Under the pieces are notes generated by a model. The model searched no databases and was not told the origin of the DNA. It saw only the letters and a list, made by a program, of their open reading frames with translations. Both the position numbers and the translations under genes were made by a program. DNA of 64,000 bases, from contig NZ_LUHG01000065.1 in the NCBI RefSeq assembly GCF_001623405.1, positions 62,001 through 126,000 of the forward strand, read 5' to 3'. The DNA is from Hydrotalea flava (GTDB lineage Bacteria > Bacteroidota > Bacteroidia > Chitinophagales > Chitinophagaceae). Positions 26,342 to 33,148 of this stretch are shown in pieces (position 1 is the stretch's first letter; every line of letters begins with the position of its first letter).

Positions 26342-26932
26342 ATGGCTTTTCAGCAATTAGATTTATTTGGCAATCCCATACCCGATGCTTCCGGCAAGGG
26401 CAAGGTAATTTTTGCCAATAATCAAATTCAGGTAAAAATAAAAGCCAAACAAGTTATCTCGCCCAATACGCCGGAAGCTACCGCCTCTGAATCCAACAAC
26501 AATGAGGTACCGTTAGCAGAGGCAACTACTAAAAATAAACGAGGTCGAAAATCATATAAAGTTTTACTAACTTCTGCCGAAGCCATACAACTGCCCGATG
26601 ATGCTACTTTACAACAAAAATTGTATCATCCTATTGGTGATGTGGCCAAATGGTTTAACGTTACCACTTCATTAATTCGCTATTGGGAAAATGAATTTGA
26701 TATTTTAAAACCCCGCAAAACCAGAAAGGGCGACAGGCTTTTCCGTTATGAAGACATTAAAAATATTGCTCTGATTTATTATTTGCTGCGCGATAAAAAA
26801 CTAAGTATTGAAGGTGCTAAACAATATTTAAAAGCCAATAAAAACAAGGCTGCCGAACAATTTGAGCTGGTACAGTTATTAGAGAAAATGCGACAGTTTT
26901 TATTAGAAATACAAACCAACCTAAACAGTTAA
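26342..26932 (+). CDS. MerR-family transcriptional regulator
   Basis: A 196-residue DNA-binding protein. The winged MerR helix-turn-helix lies in the C-terminal half (about residues 95 to 165). It reads YHPIGDVAKWFNVTTSLIRY, WENEFDILKPRKTRKGDRLF and RYEDIKNIALIYYLLRDKKL. It is preceded by an unusual polar, low-complexity N-terminus of about 85 residues that starts AFQQLDLFGNPIPD. No effector-binding domain or cysteine cluster follows, so it is not a metal sensor. This N-terminal extension form is common in Bacteroidota. It is divergent from the dehydrogenase gene 75 bp away. Confidence 0.9.
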   Translation: MAFQQLDLFGNPIPDASGKGKVIFANNQIQVKIKAKQVISPNTPEATASESNNNEVPLAEATTKNKRGRKSYKVLLTSAEAIQLPDDATLQQKLYHPIGDVAKWFNVTTSLIRYWENEFDILKPRKTRKGDRLFRYEDIKNIALIYYLLRDKKLSIEGAKQYLKANKNKAAEQFELVQLLEKMRQFLLEIQTNLNS

Positions 26933-26934
26933 TT

Positions 26935-28038
26935 TTACTGCGTGTTGTTGATGTTTTTAACATGCACCTCTGTGTTGGCTGCTGCCAAATCAATGCCCAA
27001 TTCCTGCACTTTTTGTATGGCAAATAAATTTACACTTTCGCACAGCAATAAAAAATCACTGTACTCCTGTGGCATTTTTACATAATACAATGCACTAATA
27101 ATATGTGCTTTTTTGCCTGCATCTACCAAATTCACCATGCTGCTTACCACCTGACTATTATTCTTCAGGTATGCTCTAATGGCATTCAACAATTCATTCA
27201 TTTGTGTTGGGGTTGTGGTTAAGCCCAACTCCATCCGCAACTCGGCCATACGCTGAGTGGTTAATGTAACATTATCTACTACACTATCTACCATTTGCTT
27301 ATTGGGAATGGTGAGCAATGTTTTAGCAGCCGACCGTATTTTGGTGCTGCGTAACCCTATTTTTTCAACCGTACCGGCAAAACTTTGCACTTTTACAAAA
27401 TCGCCTACACGAAAAGGTTTGTCGAAAAAAATAATAAAAGAAGCAATTAAATTTTCAATACTTTCTTTAGTAGCAAAAGCTACGGCTGCACCTACCAAAC
27501 TTAACCCGGTAAGTAAACCGCTTACATCGCGTTGAAAGGAAAATTTCAATACCATTAAAACACCTGCCAAAACCAACAAAACCTTTAAAAAATCTTTGAA
27601 GAAAAATAAAACCTGTCGGTCTGCAGCTTCTTTTGATGTGGCTGCTTTATCGGCCATTACCAATGTAATAAAATCAATAATACGCAGGCAGAGCCAGATA
27701 AACACTATAATAAGTGCAGCATTGGAAAGGCTGTCAATCGCCTCAAAAAAAGTAACTTTATAAATGTGAATATCAAACTCTTTCGGAAAATTCAATGCAT
27801 CAAAGGCAGTAAAAGCAATAAACAACAACAAAAACAATTCTAACGGCGGTAAAATGAGACTGATAAATGCATCGCGATGATTGATTTTGCCCTTTTTAGT
27901 AAAAATGCGATAAATAATTTTGGCTAAGTATTTAGAAATAAACCGTTTTACAATAAAAGCCAGTATAATAGTAGCCAGCACTACCATATAACTGCGCATG
28001 CTATTACCCAAAAAAACTTGTTTCAGAAATTGCTCCAT
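26935..28038 (-). CDS. Mechanosensitive ion channel, MscS family
   Basis: A 367-residue MscS-type channel that should open on membrane tension and release solutes during hypo-osmotic shock. Several transmembrane segments occupy residues 15 to 200. The pore-lining TM3 is recognisable as GLLTGLSLVGAAVAFATKES, followed by the conserved FFDKPFRVGDFVKVQ beta-domain entry and VEKIGLRSTKIRSAAKTLLT. The C-terminal alpha/beta vestibule ends at ALYYVKMPQEYSDF. Length is somewhat above E. coli MscS, with one or two extra N-terminal helices. It converges with the MerR gene, two bases apart. Confidence 0.93.
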   Translation of the reverse strand: MEQFLKQVFLGNSMRSYMVVLATIILAFIVKRFISKYLAKIIYRIFTKKGKINHRDAFISLILPPLELFLLLFIAFTAFDALNFPKEFDIHIYKVTFFEAIDSLSNAALIIVFIWLCLRIIDFITLVMADKAATSKEAADRQVLFFFKDFLKVLLVLAGVLMVLKFSFQRDVSGLLTGLSLVGAAVAFATKESIENLIASFIIFFDKPFRVGDFVKVQSFAGTVEKIGLRSTKIRSAAKTLLTIPNKQMVDSVVDNVTLTTQRMAELRMELGLTTTPTQMNELLNAIRAYLKNNSQVVSSMVNLVDAGKKAHIISALYYVKMPQEYSDFLLLCESVNLFAIQKVQELGIDLAAANTEVHVKNINNTQ

Positions 28039-28238
28039 AGCTTTTTTATAATGGCTGTAAATCTACTGAAAAGTGGGAAAGTAAATATAGCAAGTGTAAA
28101 TATCAAAAAACCAAAATTTTAAAATACATATTCAATCCAAAACAACCACAAGCAAAAATTTTCTATTTATATTTTGTTTATAATACATATTTAAGCTATA
28201 TTAGCATAACAATATATTTACTTATGAAAAAATATTTA

Positions 28239-28249
28239 CCCCCCCCCCC
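28239..28249 (+). repeat. 11-C homopolymer tract at the start of the peptidase lipoprotein gene
   Basis: Eleven consecutive C lie 13 bases after an ATG at 28224 (MKKYL...). With 11 C the ATG frame ends at 28275-28277 after 17 codons. With 10 or 13 C the same ATG would run into the 483-codon frame below. In AT-rich DNA such a tract is very unlikely by chance and is the usual shape of a slipped-strand switch. A miscounted homopolymer is the alternative. Confidence 0.75.
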
Positions 28250-28257
28250 GCACTATT

Positions 28258-29709
28258 TTGATACACCGATGGAATAAATTCGGTGTTGATGCTGAAGTTA
28301 ATAAAATAAGGCTGTTCATCATTGCTGTCTGCATTGTATTTACAACCTGCACCAAACAAACGAATGATAAGTTATACGAACAAAAGAATACTTTTTTTGA
28401 GCGAATTGATTCATTAAAGCAGGTATATAGTTTGGTAAATGGAAGCTTAGCTGATGAAGATTTACTGAACAGAACCATTCTCCACTTTAAAGATGATGAT
28501 AATAGAACCGGTATTGTTGCTGTAATTGAAAACAAGTATGGAAAAGCGTTTTGGGATTTGAGCGTAGTATTAAAAGATAAAAACGGGACCTTTACATTGG
28601 CTACTCCCATTATTGATTCGAAAAATAAAGTAACGGCATTGTTATTTGGTTCTGAAAGGAATAGGGATTATACATTTTTTAGATTAATTGATAAAGCTAC
28701 TCCACAAAACTATCTGGCAAAACATGGCAATATCAAAGCCACTGCATTTACACAATCAACTTTATATGGAATTTTCAATGCCATTGAATCTAATTGGAAG
28801 AATATTGTAAATAGGGGTGCACCACAAGAAACCCAGAATAGGAATGCTGCTACCATGAGCCTTAGGCCTGTAGAAATGTATGTGGCAGTTTTTACCGATT
28901 GTTGGACTTATAGTTATACTTATCCAGCAGATTCATACGGAGGTATAGGCATTGCAATAGGCACGCAGTGCCAAACCAATGCTATGTATATTGATAATGG
29001 AAGTAATGCTTACGGCAGTTCAGGTTTAGGGGCTACAACACCGGTGCATAGTGGAGGTGGTGGAAGAGTTGGAATTCTATTACCTACCAACAGTTTAGCA
29101 GACGTAAAAAATAACTTACAGAATCCTTGTTTTAAAGCTATTGCTGATTATATGATAAATAATAATTTACAAAATATGGTAACCAATATTTTGCAAAATA
29201 CTTTTGGTGTTGGCCCAAAAATAAATTTAACTTTTGCTGAGAGCACCACAATAGTAAGTTCAAGAGGGGAACCCGTTCCTGCACAAACACAATCAAGTTA
29301 TGATGCAATTAATAAAACTTTAAATATAACAACCTATATTCGATTGGATCAATTTAACCCTGCAGCAAGTCAGGAATATAAGGCCAGTATCTTAATTCAT
29401 GAAATTGTACATGCTTATATATTCACTAATCCATCTGTATTAAATGGTTTAACACAACACGCATACCTATTACAAAATTATGTAGGGGGTATAGTTGGTG
29501 CTTTACAAAGTTTTTTCCCCTCCTTATCTACACAAGAGGCCGCAAGTTTGGCTTTGGGTGGATTGGACGATGATGTTGTAGGCTCACCTGCCTTCAATGA
29601 TGCTTTAACGAAATATGGTTTTACAACAGATGTTGGCAGCAGAAGTAACTATCAATTTTTTTTAAGCCAATTTGAATATGGCACAATCGGAACGCAATGC
29701 AGTAATTAA
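28258..29709 (+). CDS. Putative surface lipoprotein with C-terminal HExxH metallopeptidase domain
   Basis: A 483-codon frame, counted from a TTG at 28258. A hydrophobic segment ending VFTTC (Cys31) looks like a lipoprotein signal. Residues about 35 to 170 show no known domain. A Gly-Ser-rich stretch with paired cysteines (about 215 to 285) follows, then the C-terminal domain from about 295. That domain holds HEIVH (His381, Glu382, His385), the zinc-peptidase signature, with His401 in LTQHAYLLQNYVGG as candidate third ligand. I do not recognise a named family. No ATG opens this frame; the ATG at 28224 is one base out because of the 11-C tract. The last 583 bases recur downstream. A small secreted-protein gene follows after 16 bp. 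Confidence 0.7.
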   Translation: MIHRWNKFGVDAEVNKIRLFIIAVCIVFTTCTKQTNDKLYEQKNTFFERIDSLKQVYSLVNGSLADEDLLNRTILHFKDDDNRTGIVAVIENKYGKAFWDLSVVLKDKNGTFTLATPIIDSKNKVTALLFGSERNRDYTFFRLIDKATPQNYLAKHGNIKATAFTQSTLYGIFNAIESNWKNIVNRGAPQETQNRNAATMSLRPVEMYVAVFTDCWTYSYTYPADSYGGIGIAIGTQCQTNAMYIDNGSNAYGSSGLGATTPVHSGGGGRVGILLPTNSLADVKNNLQNPCFKAIADYMINNNLQNMVTNILQNTFGVGPKINLTFAESTTIVSSRGEPVPAQTQSSYDAINKTLNITTYIRLDQFNPAASQEYKASILIHEIVHAYIFTNPSVLNGLTQHAYLLQNYVGGIVGALQSFFPSLSTQEAASLALGGLDDDVVGSPAFNDALTKYGFTTDVGSRSNYQFFLSQFEYGTIGTQCSN

Positions 29710-30400
29710 ATTTAATGAATTGTTTATGAAACATTTTATTTCAGCAAGCTTATTCTTGTTTATTATCTTATCTGTCTTTATAAATAATGGATTAAAGGCA
29801 CAAACAAGTAATGTCAGGTACAAAAGAGAAATGAAAAAGTTTATGAAATTTATTAGGAAAAGTGAATTTGAGCGATACCCTGTTTTAGAAATCAATAATT
29901 ATCTATGCAATAAAGGTTTATTTAGAGGTATAATATTATTTGGAACCGGTGTATATGGACTATCTAATGAAGAAAAATCTGCTTTGCAAAAAGCTATATA
30001 TACTGACACAACCAAATATTATATTAATAAACATCTGATGAAAAATATTCAATTTGTTTCTGAGAATGAAAATTATTATTATAGGCTCTCAAAACCTATT
30101 TTCTTAAGAAATTTTTCTTTATGCGTGTTTAGTTTTTTGTCAGTTGTAAAACCTGATGAATCACAACAATGGACATATATGTATAAAAAAGAAAAGGGAA
30201 AATGGAGTAAATTGTTAGTGATGGGTAAAATTTTAAGTTATTAATATATTGCTTACTTACATTTAATGAAATAATTGCCTTTTTAATATTTTTACTTGAA
30301 TATGCATTACTAAACACCACCCATTCTTAGCTTATATTGGATAGCGCAGGATGAACTTCCCAATACCTACCAACGTTTTAACAGTTGTAAAAAAAACAAC
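29127..30400 (+). repeat. Tandem duplication, unit 1
   Basis: This 1274-bp segment covers the end of the peptidase gene, the following small gene and the trailing spacer. It recurs at 30412-31685 at a constant offset of 1285 bp with no indel. By eye the first 440 bp are identical. The next 140 bp differ at about 10 positions in a cluster, the small gene at about 11 of 519, and the 155-bp spacer at about 20. Both units end in the same GTTGT-A8-CAAC sequence. Confidence 0.95.
29726..30244 (+). CDS. Small secreted protein paired with the peptidase gene (copy 1)
   Basis: A 172-residue protein with a signal peptide (MKHFISASLFLFIILSVFINNGLKAQ). I choose the ATG at 29726, 16 bp after the peptidase stop; a longer frame overlapping that gene would bury the signal. 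The mature part is basic and aromatic: KREMKKFMKFIRKSEFERYP, a helical part with SNEEKSALQKAIY, then LSKPIFLRNFSLCVFSF and WTYMYKKEKGKWSKLLVMGK. The last two give the impression of a compact beta fold often seen in small exported Bacteroidota proteins. No family is recognised. Its duplication with the peptidase tip suggests a functional pair, such as inhibitor or immunity protein, but this is inference. Confidence 0.7.
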   Translation: MKHFISASLFLFIILSVFINNGLKAQTSNVRYKREMKKFMKFIRKSEFERYPVLEINNYLCNKGLFRGIILFGTGVYGLSNEEKSALQKAIYTDTTKYYINKHLMKNIQFVSENENYYYRLSKPIFLRNFSLCVFSFLSVVKPDESQQWTYMYKKEKGKWSKLLVMGKILSY

Positions 30401-30436
30401 TTGTAGGATAATTGTTTTAAAGCTATTGCTGATTAT

Positions 30437-30994
30437 ATGATAAATAATAATTTACAAAATATGGTAACCAATATTTTGCAAAATACTTTTGGTGTTGGCC
30501 CAAAAATAAATTTAACTTTTGCTGAGAGCACCACAATAGTAAGTTCAAGAGGGGAACCCGTTCCTGCACAAACACAATCAAGTTATGATGCAATTAATAA
30601 AACTTTAAATATAACAACCTATATTCGATTGGATCAATTTAACCCTGCAGCAAGTCAGGAATATAAGGCCAGTATCTTAATTCATGAAATTGTACATGCT
30701 TATATATTCACTAATCCATCTGTATTAAATGGTTTAACACAACACGCATACCTATTACAAAATTATGTAGGGGGTATAGTTGGTGCTTTACAAAGTTTTT
30801 TCCCCTCCTTATCTACACAAGAGGCCGCAAGTTTGGCTTTGGGTGGATTAGGCAGAGATTTGTTAGGCTCACCTGCCTTCAATGATGCTTTAACGAAATA
30901 TGGTTTTACAACAGATGTTGGCAGCAGAAGTAGCTATCAATTTTTTTCAAGCCAATTTGAATATGGCACAATCGGAACGCAATGCAGTAATTAA
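30437..30994 (+). CDS. Orphan HExxH peptidase-domain fragment (copy 2)
   Basis: A 185-codon frame equal to the C-terminal domain of the gene at 28258, keeping HEIVH (30683-30697) and the downstream histidine. It lacks the signal and the first two thirds. In frame, a TAG lies ten codons before the ATG at 30437, so no longer product is possible. It has no signal peptide. It could be a pseudogene tip, a cytoplasmic fragment, or a donor for recombination with the full-length gene. That its frame stays open to the same stop despite clustered changes argues against simple decay, but the copy may just be young. Confidence 0.6.
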   Translation: MINNNLQNMVTNILQNTFGVGPKINLTFAESTTIVSSRGEPVPAQTQSSYDAINKTLNITTYIRLDQFNPAASQEYKASILIHEIVHAYIFTNPSVLNGLTQHAYLLQNYVGGIVGALQSFFPSLSTQEAASLALGGLGRDLLGSPAFNDALTKYGFTTDVGSRSSYQFFSSQFEYGTIGTQCSN

Positions 30995-31010
30995 ATTTAA
31001 TGAATTGTTT

Positions 31011-31529
31011 ATGAAACATTTTATTTCAGTAAGCTTATTCTTGTTTATTATCTTATCTGTCTTTATAAATAATGGATTAAAGGCACAAACAAATAATGGC
31101 AGGTACAAAAGAGAAATGAAAAAGTTTATGAAATTTATTAGGAAAAGTGAATTTGAGCGATACCCTGTTTTAGAAATCAATAATTACCTATGCAACAAGG
31201 GTTTATTTAATGGTATAATATTATTTGGAACCGGTGTATATGGACTATCTAATGAAGAAAAATCTGCTTTGCAAAAAGCTATATATACTGACACAACCAA
31301 ATATTATATTAATAAACATCTGATGAAAAATATTCAATTTGTTTCTGAGAATGAAAATTATTATTATAGGCTCTCAAAACCTATTTTCTTAAGAAATTTT
31401 TCTTTATGCGTATTTAGTTTTATGTCAGTTGTAAAACCTGATGAATCACAAGAATGGACATATATGTATAAAAAAGAAAAGGGAAAATGGAGTAAATTGT
31501 TAGTGATGGGTAAAATTTTAAGTTATTAA
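31011..31529 (+). CDS. Small secreted protein (copy 2)
   Basis: A 172-residue paralogue of the protein at 29726, at the same 16-bp distance from the fragment before it. The signal peptide is kept (MKHFISVSLFLF...). At least six residues differ from copy 1, including Ser-to-Asn and Val-to-Gly just after the cleavage site, Arg-to-Asn in the GLF-x-GII segment, Leu-to-Met, and Gln-to-Glu ahead of WTYMY. The frame is fully intact while the spacer behind it has diverged more, which suggests that the product is maintained. Function is unknown. Confidence 0.7.
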   Translation: MKHFISVSLFLFIILSVFINNGLKAQTNNGRYKREMKKFMKFIRKSEFERYPVLEINNYLCNKGLFNGIILFGTGVYGLSNEEKSALQKAIYTDTTKYYINKHLMKNIQFVSENENYYYRLSKPIFLRNFSLCVFSFMSVVKPDESQEWTYMYKKEKGKWSKLLVMGKILSY

Positions 31530-31720
31530 TATATTGCTTACTTGCATACAATGAAATAAGGGGCTTTTTAATATTTTTATTTGAATATGTATTACTAAAC
31601 AGCAACCATTAGTAGCTTATATTGGTTGGCGCAGTATAAACTTCTCATTACCTACCAAGGGTTTAACAGTTGTAAAAAAAACAACAATACATCCAATTTA
31701 CTACTTACGTTGTTTCCTAA

Positions 31721-32479
31721 TTATTCCTTCCATCTATTCAAATCAACCTTTGTACCATCAAACACAGCATAAGTAAAATATTGAATCCAATCGCCGAGGT
31801 TAATATAACGGCTGTTTTCTTGTAATGCATAATCAATAGGGAAATGTCGATGGCCAAAAATAAAATAATCATAATGCCGCTCTGCTAACAGTTCTTTGGC
31901 ATATACAATGAGCCATTCATTGTTTTCGCCTAAAAAATGATCTTCGCTAATACCTGTTTTAGCACGGCTTTTTCTGCTTAAATAATTGGCCAAACCCATT
32001 CCCCAAGTAGGATGCAACTGTCCAAATAACCACTGGCAAAAGCGATTGCGAAATATTTTTTTAATCATTTTATAGCCATAATCGCCGGGGCCTAAACCAT
32101 CACCATGACCAATATAAAAGCTTTTTCCGTTCCACTCATACACCTTAGGTTCAAAATAAACGGGTATGTTCAGTTCTTTCTGAAAATAATCGCTCATCCA
32201 CATATCATGATTGCCTACAAATACATGTACCGGAATACCTGCATCGGTTAATTCGGCCAGTTTACCCAGTAAACGTGTATACCCTTTGGGTACAACTGTT
32301 TTGTATTCATACCAAAAATCAAAAATATCGCCCATAATAAATATTTGGGCTGCCTGTGCTTGTATGCTGTTTAAAAAAGCAACAATTTTCTTTTCTCTAA
32401 CTAAGCTGCTGGTATAATCCGGCGCACCTAAATGGAAATCGGAGAGAAAAAATATTTTTTTATCAGGAAAATCGTTCAT
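31721..32479 (-). CDS. lpxH: UDP-2,3-diacylglucosamine diphosphatase-like metallophosphoesterase
   Basis: A 252-residue calcineurin-like phosphoesterase of the LpxH type, which cleaves UDP-2,3-diacylglucosamine to lipid X in lipid A synthesis. The metal-binding motifs appear in order: FLSDFHLGAPDY, IMGDIFDFWYEY, FVGNHDMW, IGHGDGLGPGDYG and IFGHRHFPIDY. The start MNDFPDKKIFFLSDFHLG is natural. Bacteroidota often carry LpxH and closely related phosphatases, so the exact substrate is likely but not proven. It lies 27 bp after the LUD gene on the same strand. Confidence 0.85.
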   Translation of the reverse strand: MNDFPDKKIFFLSDFHLGAPDYTSSLVREKKIVAFLNSIQAQAAQIFIMGDIFDFWYEYKTVVPKGYTRLLGKLAELTDAGIPVHVFVGNHDMWMSDYFQKELNIPVYFEPKVYEWNGKSFYIGHGDGLGPGDYGYKMIKKIFRNRFCQWLFGQLHPTWGMGLANYLSRKSRAKTGISEDHFLGENNEWLIVYAKELLAERHYDYFIFGHRHFPIDYALQENSRYINLGDWIQYFTYAVFDGTKVDLNRWKE

Positions 32480-32506
32480 GCTGTTTGTAATAATAAAAAT
32501 GGATGT

Positions 32507-33148
32507 TTAACCGGCATCTACCAAAAAACAAAATACTTCTTTGGGGCCATGCACACCCACCACTAATGTTTTTTCAATATCGGCCGTACGGCTGGGGCCT
32601 GTTGCAAAACTAACCAGCGATGGCCAATTGCCTTTGTATTTGTTGTACAATAACTGTAAACCATCTTTTACATCAAACACCAATTGATGCGTATAGGCTA
32701 TACAAATATGTACCGGCGTATACACACTTACCGTTCTACCACTTTGCTGTGCACTACTCAGCACAATACTGCCGGTTCTGGCTACTAAAAATTCGCAGCC
32801 GGTAATAGCAGCCGGGCAGTTGTTTAAATTATTTTGTTGCAAATGGGTAAACCCATGTTGCTGCAATATTTCACTCCATGTATCTTCTCTACAATACAAA
32901 GCGGGCCATTGGCGGGCATTCACTAAGGTTTGTAATTGTGTTACCAGTTCCTGAAGGTTGGCACAAAAAGAAAACCTACCTGTTAACTGTGTAAAATTTT
33001 CAGCAAACAATAATTCCAGATCTTCATTTGGCGTTGAAAACGAAGGGTCGCTGCCTTCAGTATGCGGAAAGGGAACAGGCACCGGTTGTGCCAGTGCCTG
33101 CCTTATTTTTTTAAGCATATTTTCTTTTGCGGAAGAAACTTGCATCAT
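32507..33148 (-). CDS. LUD domain protein (LutC/YkgG-like)
   Basis: A 213-residue protein of the LUD family, named for lactate utilisation protein C. The C-terminal core reads FLVARTGSIVLSSAQQSGRT, then CIAYTHQLVFDVKDGLQLL and FATGPSRTADIEKTLVVGVH, ending FCFLVDAG. No lutA or lutB accompanies it. Its stop codon side faces lpxH and its start abuts the end of ftsH (one base shared), so it is translated from the ftsH transcript. A LUD gene after ftsH is recurrent in Bacteroidota, so lactate metabolism may not be its role here. Confidence 0.88.
   Translation of the reverse strand: MMQVSSAKENMLKKIRQALAQPVPVPFPHTEGSDPSFSTPNEDLELLFAENFTQLTGRFSFCANLQELVTQLQTLVNARQWPALYCREDTWSEILQQHGFTHLQQNNLNNCPAAITGCEFLVARTGSIVLSSAQQSGRTVSVYTPVHICIAYTHQLVFDVKDGLQLLYNKYKGNWPSLVSFATGPSRTADIEKTLVVGVHGPKEVFCFLVDAG

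Larger units (their letters stand above)
30412..31685 (+). repeat. Tandem duplication, unit 2
   Basis: The second unit begins within the codon context CFKAIADYM of the peptidase and lacks everything upstream. An 11-base spacer (30401-30411) separates it from unit 1. In the peptidase part the clearest protein differences are a short patch (LDDDVVG in unit 1, LGRDLLG here) and two further serine replacements near the C-terminus. Confidence 0.95.
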
